From Mariniphaga sp964398855 (lineage in GTDB: Bacteria; Bacteroidota; Bacteroidia; Bacteroidales; Prolixibacteraceae), in NCBI GenBank assembly GCA_964398855.1, contig CAYNOQ010000002.1:1-64000 (forward strand): a DNA stretch of 64,000 nucleotides, in the 5' to 3' direction. The position numbers and the translations under genes are program-made. Below the pieces are notes generated by a model. The model was not told where the DNA came from. It saw only the letters and a list, made by a program, of their open reading frames with translations, and did not search any database. Positions 45,461 through 53,600 of this stretch are shown here, one piece after another; position 1 is the first letter of the stretch; each line of letters opens with the position of its first letter.

Positions 45461-46417
45461 ATGAAGAAGTTTTTCTATTCAATGTTTTTTCTGCTTTTGG
45501 GTCTGACGCTTTCTGCTCAAAAATATTCTACTGTGAAGATTGGAATGTGCACCGATACTCACCTGCCCACAATGCACGATGCCGAGTACCGGCTCACCAC
45601 TTTTCTTGAAGCCATGAAAAAGGAGAAGCCCGATTTCATTATTGAATTGGGCGATTTTGCAACACCTGCACCAAAATATGCCAAATATTTCGAAATGTGG
45701 AATGCCTATCCCGGCGACAAATATCACCTGATCGGAAACCATGAAATGGATGGTGGCACATCCCGCGAAAAGGCGATAGAATACCGGGGGATGGAATCCG
45801 GTTACTACTCTTTCGACAAAAATGGGTTTCACTTTATCGTTTTGGATGGCAATGACAAAAAGAATCCCGATGAGAAAGGTTACAAGCAATATATCGGACC
45901 GGAACAGTTTGAGTGGCTGAAAGCTGAACTTGCCGCAACAACCTCACTGACTGTTATTTTTTCCCATCAGGGAATTTCTTATTACCGTAGCGCCGATGAA
46001 GATATGGGAGTGGAAAATTACCGCGAAGTCCGGCAGCTGCTGGTGGAGCACAACCGACAAAATCCCGAAGCGCGGGTGATTGCCTGTTTCAACGGGCACA
46101 GCCACTGGGACGTTGCCGAAAAAGTTGACGGAATCTGGTATGTAACCATAACTTCCATGTCGTATCACTGGCTTGGTGAAGATTACGGGCATATTCGCTA
46201 CAGTCCCGAAATTGACAAAGAATACAAGTGGATAAAATATACCGCTCCGTTTAAAGAACCGCTTTTCACCACAGTGAAAATTTCTCCGAAAGGAACTATC
46301 AAAATTGCCGGAAAAAAATCGGAGTGGGTAGGACCAACTCCATGGGAAGTGGGCTACCCCGTTTCGCTGAAAAAGTATATGCGTCCCGCTATTTCCAAAC
46401 GGAAACTGAAATTTTAG
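45461..46417 (+). CDS. secreted calcineurin-like metallophosphoesterase
   Basis: 318-aa protein with a signal peptide (FYSMFFLLLGLTLSAQ) and the five metallophosphoesterase motifs: CTDTHLP (D, H), ELGDFA (GD), IGNHEMDG (GNHE), FSHQGIS (H) and FNGHSHWD (GHxH). The dinuclear metal site is therefore complete. Periplasmic phosphatase or phosphodiesterase of unknown substrate. It is alone in its transcription unit, convergent with the DoxX gene. Confidence 0.9.
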   Translation: MKKFFYSMFFLLLGLTLSAQKYSTVKIGMCTDTHLPTMHDAEYRLTTFLEAMKKEKPDFIIELGDFATPAPKYAKYFEMWNAYPGDKYHLIGNHEMDGGTSREKAIEYRGMESGYYSFDKNGFHFIVLDGNDKKNPDEKGYKQYIGPEQFEWLKAELAATTSLTVIFSHQGISYYRSADEDMGVENYREVRQLLVEHNRQNPEARVIACFNGHSHWDVAEKVDGIWYVTITSMSYHWLGEDYGHIRYSPEIDKEYKWIKYTAPFKEPLFTTVKISPKGTIKIAGKKSEWVGPTPWEVGYPVSLKKYMRPAISKRKLKF

Positions 46418-46564
46418 ATTTTTTCAGAGGAATATCTTTGTGCTGGAGATCGCTCTGTACCAGATTTATATTCCTTCAGAATTTTTAAATAGCAACTTTG
46501 GGTAACCCGGTAATATCAGGCGAAATTGTTATTTGCCACACTATTTCATCCCGAAATAATTCTC

Positions 46565-46957
46565 TTATAGAAGTGCATCTATTGAGAACTGACCGGCGCC
46601 CATCAGCAAAATGGCGATGTTTGCAGCTAACAGCAGCGCATCAACTTCCCAGCCGCCGGGATCGCCAAATTTCTTTTTCATCTGTGAAATTTTGGCATTG
46701 ATTGCCCCCAGCATAATGATTATAAATCCGATAGCGGCAAATTGCGTCAGGAAGCCGAGTATAATGGCTACGCCACCCAATGGTTCCACAACAGAAAGCA
46801 GCTTGAAAATATTCAGCATTCCAGCCGGCATCTCTTTGGAAGGCTGCATCTTCCACATAGATCTTTTTTGTAGTCCGTGAAAAAGGAAACTTGCCCCGAT
46901 GGCTATTCTCAAAACCAATAGAGCCACATCTGTCCATTCATTTGAAAAATTAATCAT
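46565..46957 (-). CDS. DoxX family membrane protein
   Basis: 130-aa membrane protein with four helices, DoxX type: LRIAIGASFLFHGLQK near the N-terminus, LLSVVEPLGGVAIILGFLTQFAAIGFIIIML, and AANIAILLMGAGQFSID near the end. DoxX proteins are found with oxidoreductases and some act in quinone or thiosulfate/aldehyde chemistry. Last gene of the HxlR-linked minus-strand cassette, 21 bp after the FMN reductase. Confidence 0.87.
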   Translation of the reverse strand: MINFSNEWTDVALLVLRIAIGASFLFHGLQKRSMWKMQPSKEMPAGMLNIFKLLSVVEPLGGVAIILGFLTQFAAIGFIIIMLGAINAKISQMKKKFGDPGGWEVDALLLAANIAILLMGAGQFSIDALL

Positions 46958-46978
46958 GTTTTAAAATTTTAATGGTTA

Positions 46979-47545
46979 TTAAAAATCATATTTTGCATCA
47001 TTTTCTGCCTGTAATTCCTGATAAATTCTTGCCGTATCTATGGTCTCTTCCACTAATCTGTTCAGCCTGAAAATGATGTCGTCATTTGCAATTTTATCTG
47101 CTACAAAATCGGTATCTAACATAAACACGTATGTCTGCACAATTTGGGCTTTCATAAAAGCCAGAATGGGTTTCAGCTGTTGTTCTATGGTCAGGTAATG
47201 TTTTTCTGAACCGGCAACAGCTACAATTCCAACAACTTTATCCCGAAATGCCTGCACCGGCAGCAGGTCAAAAACATTTTTCAGACTTCCCGGAATAGAT
47301 GCCTGAAAAATCGGTGTAATCAAAAAAATGGTGTCCGCTTCCATCAACTGCCGGACAACTGTGCCGGTATCTCCCGAATAATCCAGAAAATTTCTTCCAT
47401 CACTAAACTCCATTTTGTAATCTGCCAGATCGAGCAGGTCAATTTCATGTTCAGGGTGTTTTTCTTTTAGATCTGAAAGAAGATGGTCGGCAGCAATTTT
47501 TGTTTTCTGCCCAAATGTTGAACCTATTAAAAGTGTTATTTTCAT
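46979..47545 (-). CDS. NAD(P)H-dependent FMN reductase
   Basis: 188-aa flavodoxin-like oxidoreductase of the SsuE/NADPH-dependent FMN reductase type: IGSTFGQKTKIAADHLL phosphate loop, ITPIFQASIPGSLKNVFDLLP (flavin binding), and VVGIVAVAGSEKHYL. It would supply reduced FMN to the luciferase-like monooxygenase encoded 6 bp upstream, forming a two-component system. The partnership is inferred from gene order. Confidence 0.87.
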   Translation of the reverse strand: MKITLLIGSTFGQKTKIAADHLLSDLKEKHPEHEIDLLDLADYKMEFSDGRNFLDYSGDTGTVVRQLMEADTIFLITPIFQASIPGSLKNVFDLLPVQAFRDKVVGIVAVAGSEKHYLTIEQQLKPILAFMKAQIVQTYVFMLDTDFVADKIANDDIIFRLNRLVEETIDTARIYQELQAENDAKYDF

Positions 47546-47551
47546 TGTTTT

Positions 47552-48655
47552 TTATTTTGACTTTGTATGTTTTTTAACTTCCGGCGCTATTTTCTCGCCA
47601 ATGATATCAATGTTTCGTTTCAAAATGTCGAATGGCACTCCCCCAAAATCGATTTGCCCTATGTAGCGCTGGTTTCCAAACAGTTCATGCTGATACAGAA
47701 TTTTATCGATAATCTCTTCGGGACTGCCGATATTCAGCACATCTCGTTTGTCGGCACCCTGCGCAAACTGCCATTTTGCAAAACCTCTTCCGTTGGAGCG
47801 CTGCATCCCTTCGTTGATAAAAGGATAAGCCTCTTTTTGAGCCTGTTTCATTGAGTGTGAAGGAAACAGCAATCCGGCTAAACCCAAAGGCAAAGCCTTG
47901 GGGTCGAAACCAGCCTTTTCGGCTGATTCCCGGTAAACATCTGCCGAATGTTTAAAGTGAACTGCCGGTCCGCCTAACATGGCAAGCATCATAGGCACTC
48001 CGGTATAACCGGCTTTCAAAGCGCTTGCTGCCGGTCCGCCCACTGCCCGCCAGATGGGCATACTCCCATTTTTCGGGCGCGGCAGAATTTTTGCCTCCCG
48101 CAAGGGAGCTCTGTAATTTCCTTCCCAATCCACAATTTCATTCTCATTGATCAAGCGCAGCAGGTCAAATTTTTCTTCAAACAGCGCATCATAGTTCCAC
48201 AAATCGTAGCCTAAAAGCTCAAAATTTCCAACCCGTGATGCCCGCCCGGCAATAATTTCCGTTCGTCCGTTTGAAATTAAATCAATTGTGGCGAAATCTT
48301 CATAAACCCGTACCGGGTCCAGCGTACTGATAATCGTAGATGAACTTGAAATTTTTATCTTGTTGGTTGCCTGTGCAATAGCTGCCAAAACTACTGAGTG
48401 TGCCTGCGAGACGAAATACTCCTGATGACTTTCGCCAACACTGAAGAAATCGAGTCCGGCTTGTTCAGTCAACTGTGCCAGCTCTATGATTTCCTGAATT
48501 CGCTGCAGGGCAGAAATACGCTTACCTGTTTCAGGATTAGGCATGTGGTCTCCCAAAGTGTAAATTCCAAACTCCAATCCCTTTGAGGGGTCTATCCCAT
48601 ATTTTTCCATTCCGCTTTTTAAATCCGGCGAATGGTTGTCATTTGTTATTTTCAT
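47552..48655 (-). CDS. LLM-class flavin-dependent monooxygenase
   Basis: 367-aa luciferase-like TIM-barrel monooxygenase: GIYTLGDHMP, GLDFFSVGESHQEYF, LDPVRVYEDFATIDLISNGRTEIIAGRAS, AVGGPAASALKAGYTG and GQIDFGGVPFDI. These are F420- or reduced-flavin-dependent enzymes that oxidise aldehydes, sulfonates or aromatic compounds. The neighbouring FMN reductase makes the reduced-FMN type likely. Start at ATG 48655; a later start at Met16 is possible. Confidence 0.88.
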   Translation of the reverse strand: MKITNDNHSPDLKSGMEKYGIDPSKGLEFGIYTLGDHMPNPETGKRISALQRIQEIIELAQLTEQAGLDFFSVGESHQEYFVSQAHSVVLAAIAQATNKIKISSSSTIISTLDPVRVYEDFATIDLISNGRTEIIAGRASRVGNFELLGYDLWNYDALFEEKFDLLRLINENEIVDWEGNYRAPLREAKILPRPKNGSMPIWRAVGGPAASALKAGYTGVPMMLAMLGGPAVHFKHSADVYRESAEKAGFDPKALPLGLAGLLFPSHSMKQAQKEAYPFINEGMQRSNGRGFAKWQFAQGADKRDVLNIGSPEEIIDKILYQHELFGNQRYIGQIDFGGVPFDILKRNIDIIGEKIAPEVKKHTKSK

Positions 48656-48670
48656 TCAATATTTTTCGTT

Positions 48671-49189
48671 TTAATATTTTATAATTTTAGATTTTCGTTC
48701 CTTGTAACTGGCTGATTTCAAGTTTCCTTTCTCGTCCCGAATGTTTGTTTGTTCGCCAGTGATGTCCGTATTTTGAGCAGAAACCACCAGCCATTTTCCT
48801 CTCTTTTTTCGGGCAACAAACAGAAACAGGGTACGTCTTTCTCCGGCTTTTTCCAAATTTTTGGGAGTCTGACCCAAAATCTGAATTTGTGCGTGAACAA
48901 CAGCAATATCTCCGGTCAGCATTTTTGTTTTCACTTTCAGAACATCCATTTTGGAGTGCTGAAAGATGATGCGTAATCCAAAATCATGCGCTTTCCAAAT
49001 ATCCGTTTTTGTTTCCCACCACTTTCCGGCAACATTGACAAAATCAGCATTTTCATAAAATAAATCTGCGATTCCGTCCGGGTCGTAACGGTTCCATGCC
49101 TCCATAAAACGAAGGGGAATTTCTTCCGGATTCAAAACAGGCTGACTTTTATTATTGTTCTCAATTTTAATCTTTTCCCCTTTATTCAT
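48671..49189 (-). CDS. SnoaL/DUF4440-like protein
   Basis: 172-aa cytoplasmic protein of the SnoaL-like/SgcJ-EcaC superfamily (cone-shaped alpha+beta barrel): IPLRFMEAWNRYDPDGIADLFYENADFVNVAGKWW, TKMLTGDIAVVHAQI and RGKWLVVSAQNTDI. Such proteins bind small hydrophobic molecules or act as hydrolases/isomerases. It is first in the minus-strand cassette, 15 bp before the LLM gene, next to the divergent HxlR regulator. Function unknown. Confidence 0.8.
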   Translation of the reverse strand: MNKGEKIKIENNNKSQPVLNPEEIPLRFMEAWNRYDPDGIADLFYENADFVNVAGKWWETKTDIWKAHDFGLRIIFQHSKMDVLKVKTKMLTGDIAVVHAQIQILGQTPKNLEKAGERRTLFLFVARKKRGKWLVVSAQNTDITGEQTNIRDEKGNLKSASYKERKSKIIKY

Positions 49190-49280
49190 TTTTGCTTTGT
49201 GAACTTTTGTTGATGTATTATATCATTGAACTTTGTGCTTTAAAATTAATTTGATGAAAATCTTTGCAAAGATAATTTAA

Positions 49281-49297
49281 TTACTATACATTTGTAA
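49281..49297. promoter_or_regulatory. HxlR-site-like inverted repeat in the divergent promoter
   Basis: TTAC-TATACATTT-GTAA at 49281-49297, within AATTACTATACATTTGTAAC, lies between the HxlR gene and the cassette it faces. Characterised HxlR-family regulators use TTAC-type half sites in such gaps. Short arms, so tentative. Confidence 0.3.
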
Positions 49298-49333
49298 CTA
49301 ATTTCAATAAAATAAGTAATTACAAAAAGAATA

Positions 49334-49678
49334 GTGAAGCATACAAGCGAAGCCTGCAAACAGGCACAACGAGCAATCAGAGACACATTGGATGTTGTGG
49401 GGGGAAAATGGAAGTTAATGTTACTGGTGATTCTGCGGGATGGAAAAATGCGTTTTAACCAGCTTTCCAGAGAAGCCGGAATTTCACCACGGATTCTTTC
49501 CAAAGAGCTGGAAGAACTCCAGCTCAACGGTTTGGTCAGGCGTGAAGTGCAGAACACCAAACCGGTAACAGTCGAATACAGCCTTACTCCCTATTCCGAA
49601 ACTTTGGATGGGGTTTTGGATGCCCTTGAGCAATGGGGTGTTTATCACCGTAACTATATCATTAATCAAACGAAATAG
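49334..49678 (+). CDS. HxlR family transcriptional regulator
   Basis: 114-aa winged-helix protein of the HxlR family: DTLDVVGGKWKLMLLVILRDGKMRFNQLSREAGISPRILSKELEELQLNGLVRREV, ending with the dimer helix LDGVLDALEQWG. Starts at GTG 49334 with no ATG in frame just upstream. Cys8 (SEACKQAQ) lies where redox/electrophile-sensing members carry the reactive cysteine. Divergent from the flavin cassette, so it probably represses it and responds to an electrophile or substrate. Confidence 0.9.
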   Translation: MKHTSEACKQAQRAIRDTLDVVGGKWKLMLLVILRDGKMRFNQLSREAGISPRILSKELEELQLNGLVRREVQNTKPVTVEYSLTPYSETLDGVLDALEQWGVYHRNYIINQTK

Positions 49679-49870
49679 GTGGTAAATTTGCTTTTCTGAA
49701 AAACAGATAAATTAATCTTGACAAAGTAGCCATGGCATTGGTGCTCAGCTGTTGGGTAAATTATTTTACATAAAAGTGCATAAAACATTTGTCTGAGGTT
49801 TTTTATTATAAAAAAGGTATTTATTTTGCCCCGTCAAACAGAATGTAAATTTTTATGTTGGTTAGGGAAA

Positions 49871-51277
49871 ATGAAAAATACGTACCTTGATCTCATCGAA
49901 CAGTCTTACTATTTCCCGCAGGAAGGATTTGACCTGCAGGATGGTAATCTCACTTTCTACGGCGTTTCGCTGAAGTATCTCATTGATAAATACGGCACTC
50001 CATTCAGACTGATGTATTTGCCCCGGATTGGCGACCAGATAAAACGGGCGCGAAATCTTTTCCGGCGTGCCATGAAAGCAACCAATTACAAAGGAGAGTA
50101 TCATTACTGTTACTGCACCAAGTGCAGCCACTTCCATCATGTGGTTAGCAAGGCGTTGCAATACAACGTAAATCTTGAAACTTCCTCCTCGTTCGATATT
50201 GATCTGATTCTGAATCTTCACCGACAGGGAAAATTAGATAAGAACATTAAGATTTTGCATAACGGATACAAAACAGACGATTATATACGGAAAATACTGG
50301 AACTCACCGACCTGGGTTTTAAAAATTCCACAATTATTCTGGATAATAAAAATGAGCTGAAAAAAATAGTTGCATTTGCAAAAGGCAAAAAGGTGCAGCT
50401 TGGCATTCGCAAAGCTATTGACGAAGAGCCGCAAAGTGCATACTATACTTCGCGTTTAGGCATCAGGGCTTCGGAAATTCTGGAATTTTACCGAAATAAT
50501 ATTCAGGGAAAAGAGAACCTGAAACTGACCATGCTTCACTTTTTTGTGGATTCCGGCATTAAGGATACACTTTATTACTGGGGTGAGTTTCAGAAATCCG
50601 TAAAGCTGTTTATTGAGCTGAAGCGCGAGTGTCCCGAGTTGGATGCTTTCAATTTGGGTGGCGGTTTTCCAATTCGCAACCATCTTGGATTTGAATACGA
50701 TTACGAATATATGATTCGCGAAATAGTGAATAATATTAAGGATGCATGCACGGCTGAAGGAATTGAAGAACCCGACATTTATACCGAATTTGGCAAATAT
50801 ACGGTAGGGGAGAGCGGAGCAACTATTTTTTCCGTGTTAGATCAAAAACAGCAGAACGATGCCGAATTGTGGTACATCATCGATAATAGTCTGATGAACA
50901 CCATTCCCGATGCCTGGTCAATTTTTGAAAAATTTATTCTGTTGCCCATTAACAAGTGGAACAATGAATATACGCGGGTGAATATTGGCGGCATTAGCTG
51001 CGATCACTCCGACTACTACAATTCCGAAGATTTGAACCAGCAAATCATGTTGCCACGTTACTCTTCACGCGAAAAGGAGCCGCTCTATCTTGGATTTTTT
51101 CACACGGGCGCCTATCAGGATTCCATCAGCGGATACGGCGGAATCAAACACTGTCTGATTCCTGCACCGCAGCACGTGCTGATTGACCGCGACGAGACCG
51201 GGAATTTTGTGGATTACGTTTACCGGACAGAACAAACGGTAGAAGAGATGTTTAATATTTTAGGATATAACGGCTGA
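49871..51277 (+). CDS. speA: fold-III PLP decarboxylase (biosynthetic arginine decarboxylase, short form)
   Basis: 468-aa alanine-racemase-fold decarboxylase. The PLP lysine lies in YCYCTKCSHFHHV, the form usual in Bacteroidota arginine decarboxylases; NLGGGFPIRN, TEFGKYTVGESG and the C-terminal GISCDHSDYYN (Cys of the second active-site half) complete the site. It decarboxylates arginine to agmatine for polyamine synthesis. Lysine or carboxynorspermidine decarboxylases are relatives, but the N-terminal LDLIEQSYYFPQEGF fits the arginine enzyme. The ATG at 49871 was chosen; the frame is open to 49826. Confidence 0.85.
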   Translation: MKNTYLDLIEQSYYFPQEGFDLQDGNLTFYGVSLKYLIDKYGTPFRLMYLPRIGDQIKRARNLFRRAMKATNYKGEYHYCYCTKCSHFHHVVSKALQYNVNLETSSSFDIDLILNLHRQGKLDKNIKILHNGYKTDDYIRKILELTDLGFKNSTIILDNKNELKKIVAFAKGKKVQLGIRKAIDEEPQSAYYTSRLGIRASEILEFYRNNIQGKENLKLTMLHFFVDSGIKDTLYYWGEFQKSVKLFIELKRECPELDAFNLGGGFPIRNHLGFEYDYEYMIREIVNNIKDACTAEGIEEPDIYTEFGKYTVGESGATIFSVLDQKQQNDAELWYIIDNSLMNTIPDAWSIFEKFILLPINKWNNEYTRVNIGGISCDHSDYYNSEDLNQQIMLPRYSSREKEPLYLGFFHTGAYQDSISGYGGIKHCLIPAPQHVLIDRDETGNFVDYVYRTEQTVEEMFNILGYNG

Positions 51278-51286
51278 CAGTCGCAA

Positions 51287-51313
51287 AAAAAAGACCGGAT
51301 TTCCGGTCTTTTT
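51287..51313. terminator. bidirectional terminator between speA and ssb
   Basis: AAGACCGGA (51291-51299) and TCCGGTCTT (51302-51310) form a perfect 9-bp stem with T runs on both sides. It separates convergent speA and ssb. Confidence 0.88.
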
Positions 51314-51348
51314 AATTTGGGAATTAATCATGCAAAGGGCGCTTTCTG

Positions 51349-51702
51349 TCATTCATCTCCGTTTTCTCCTTTTTTGCCAAGCATCAGTATGGAGTTTACA
51401 ACCACTTCAGTGATATACTGTTTGTCACCGTTCTTGTCTTCATAGGAGCGGTTGGTCAGTTTGCCGTCAATGGCAATTTCAGAACCTTTTTTCAGATAAT
51501 TTTCGGCAATTTCAGCTTGCTTTCCCCAGGCAACCAGACGGTGCCAGGTGGTTTCGGAAATTTTTTTGCCACTTTGGTCATAGTAAACTTCGTTTGTTGC
51601 TATAGAGAAATTAGCAACCTTTTTTCCGCTGTCGAGCTTTCTTACTTTTGGCGCGTCGCCTAAGTGTCCGATAAGCCTGACGTTGTTTCTTAATGCATTC
51701 AT
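51349..51702 (-). CDS. ssb: single-stranded DNA-binding protein
   Basis: 117-aa OB-fold protein: NNVRLIGHLGDAPKVRKLDSGKKVANFSIAT, TWHRLVAWGKQAEIAENYLKKGS and AIDGKLTNRSYEDKNGDKQYITEVV. It lacks the long acidic C-terminal tail (ends KGENGDE), as in small SSB copies of Bacteroidota that may act beside a longer main SSB. A CAAAAGTA (51746-51753) is a possible minus-strand -7 box. No ribosomal genes are next to it. Confidence 0.94.
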   Translation of the reverse strand: MNALRNNVRLIGHLGDAPKVRKLDSGKKVANFSIATNEVYYDQSGKKISETTWHRLVAWGKQAEIAENYLKKGSEIAIDGKLTNRSYEDKNGDKQYITEVVVNSILMLGKKGENGDE

Positions 51703-51874
51703 TTTTTCAAAATTTTAAATTAATAACTAAAACGAAATTGTAGTTCAAAAGTAGGCTGCACCGGTTCTGCGAGTCGGTTATTAAATATTTATAGTCGGTT
51801 ATAACCGTTTGTAAGTATTTGCAAACGGATAGATTTTTGTATATTAGCGGTTTATGAATTAAAAAAATAAGCCG

Positions 51875-52228
51875 ATGGAATCGAGAAAATGTCTGGAATG
51901 TGGCGAGCCGTTGCGCGGGAGAGCCGATCAGAAATTTTGTAGTGATGCGTGCAGGAATGCATATAATAATCAGAAATTGGGGAAAAGCAACAACTATATG
52001 CGGAAAATAAACCGCATTCTCAAAAAGAATTATTCAATTCTTGAAAAGCTGAATCCTGAAGATAAAATCACCACCCATAAAAGTACATTAGAAAGGGAAG
52101 GCTTCAATTTCAACCACTTCACACACATCTACGAAACCCGAAGCGGCAGGATTTACTATTTCTGTTATGATCAGGGATTTTCAGCGCTTGAAAACAACAA
52201 ATTTCTGCTTGTCAGGGAAAACAGGTGA
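51875..52228 (+). CDS. zinc-ribbon protein (DUF2116-like)
   Basis: 117-aa cytoplasmic protein whose first 30 residues form a four-cysteine zinc ribbon (CLECGEPLRGR then FCSDACRNAYNN). The rest is basic, with helix-forming KINRILKKNYSILEKL and a conserved GFNFNHFTHIYE region. It resembles the conserved Bacteroidota zinc-ribbon proteins, perhaps nucleic-acid binding; function unknown. Confidence 0.75.
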   Translation: MESRKCLECGEPLRGRADQKFCSDACRNAYNNQKLGKSNNYMRKINRILKKNYSILEKLNPEDKITTHKSTLEREGFNFNHFTHIYETRSGRIYYFCYDQGFSALENNKFLLVRENR

Positions 52229-52626
52229 GTTTTTTGGCTATTGACTGCATTAAACAATAATTTCAGATTCACTTTTCAAACAGCTAAAATTATTTGTGCT
52301 ATGAAAGTATATCAATATTATAAAGCGAAGAACCTCAATCAGCCTATTGCCAATTTTCAACAGATTTTTCGCTTCACGAAAAATGACTCCGCATGGTGAT
52401 ATTATAATGGTGTATGTCAGATAGATGTGCGACTGATAGCTATCCTCAGCACGCGTATCAACGCCATTCCACCTGACACCTGAGACGGTATCATTCCTAC
52501 GGCAGGGGGAAATCTCTCCAATAGAAATGAATTTGTAATTATAATCTGCCTACCCCGTTGTTAACTTGAAATCAGCACTGATTTACTCGTGTGTTGAGGG
52601 AACGAGTGTAAGCTAAACCGAGAGGA
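52229..52626. other. intergenic region between the zinc-ribbon gene and rpoD
   Basis: 398 bp. It contains a 32-codon open frame (52301-52399) without further support, and a segment near 52480-52520 (GAGACGGTATCATTCCTACG, then GGCAGGGGGAAATCTCTCC) that looks like the dispersed GAAATCTCTCC-type repeat of environmental bacteria. No clear rpoD terminator. Confidence 0.45.
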
Positions 52627-53487
52627 TTACCCAAGATAAGTTTTAAGCAGCTTGCTCTTGGATGTGTGTCTCAGTCTGCGGATGGCTTTTTCCTTAATCT
52701 GGCGAACGCGTTCGCGGGTAAGACCAAACCGTTCACCTATCTCCTCCAATGTCATTTCCTGACAACCGATACCAAAAAAGAGTTTGATGATGTCTGCTTC
52801 TCTTTCGGTGAGTGTGGCAAGCGCCCGGTTAATTTCGCGGGAAAGGGATTCCTGAATAAGAATTCTGTCGGCATTGGGCGAATCATCATTTACCAACACG
52901 TCCAGAAGACTGTTGTCTTCCCCATCAACGAAGGGGGCATCAACCGAAACATGGCGCCCGGAAACCCGGAGTGTATCAGAAATCTTATCGGGAGTCAGCT
53001 CAAGGGTATCGGCAAGCTCTTCGGGCGATGGTTTTCGTTCATGCTCCTGTTCAAATTTTGAATAAGCCTTATTTATCTTGTTCAGCGAACCAACCTGGTT
53101 CAGCGGCAATCTGACAATTCGAGACTGCTCGGCAAGGGCTTGCAAAATGGATTGACGAATCCACCAAACAGCATAGGAAATAAATTTAAATCCGCGTGTT
53201 TCATCAAATTTTTCTGCTGCTTTTATCAATCCCAGATTTCCTTCATTAATTAAATCAGGAAGACTAAGTCCCTGATTCTGGTATTGTTTTGCAACAGATA
53301 CCACAAAGCGAAGATTTGCTCTGGTCAACTTTTCCAAAGCTGCGTGATCACCCTTTTTAATGCGCTGTGCAAGTTCCACCTCCTCTTCAACTGTGATAAG
53401 TTCTTCTTTTCCAATCTCCTGTAGATACTTATCCAACGATGCGCTTTCTCTGTTGGTGATGGACTTTGTAATCTTAAGCTGTCTCAT
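52627..53487 (-). CDS. rpoD: primary sigma factor RpoD (Bacteroidota short form)
   Basis: 286-aa housekeeping sigma-70 factor. It lacks region 1.1. Present are region 1.2 (YLQEIGKEELITVEEEVELAQRI), region 2 with the -10 and core-binding helices (RFVVSVAKQYQNQGLSLPDLINEGNLGLIKAAEKFD, then FISYAVWWIRQSI), region 3, and the region 4 helix-turn-helix (MTLEEIGERFGLTRERVRQIKEKAIRRLR). The short form and the unusual promoter recognition (TTTG/TAnnTTTG) are typical of the phylum. A possible own -7 box (TAATTTTGC, complement of 53514-53522) lies 27 nt upstream of the start. Confidence 0.97.
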   Translation of the reverse strand: MRQLKITKSITNRESASLDKYLQEIGKEELITVEEEVELAQRIKKGDHAALEKLTRANLRFVVSVAKQYQNQGLSLPDLINEGNLGLIKAAEKFDETRGFKFISYAVWWIRQSILQALAEQSRIVRLPLNQVGSLNKINKAYSKFEQEHERKPSPEELADTLELTPDKISDTLRVSGRHVSVDAPFVDGEDNSLLDVLVNDDSPNADRILIQESLSREINRALATLTEREADIIKLFFGIGCQEMTLEEIGERFGLTRERVRQIKEKAIRRLRHTSKSKLLKTYLG

Positions 53488-53600
53488 ATATTTCTCTCTT
53501 TTCTAAAAAATTTGCAAAATTAGCAAATAATGCTATGTCCTTGAATAATACTAACTATATCAATGATTATTAATTGTTTGTTAAAGGATTAATTTCGTAA

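Noticed and set aside
52301..52399. 32-codon open frame after the zinc-ribbon gene
   Set aside because: Short and polar with no signal or conserved motif; no evidence beyond an open frame.
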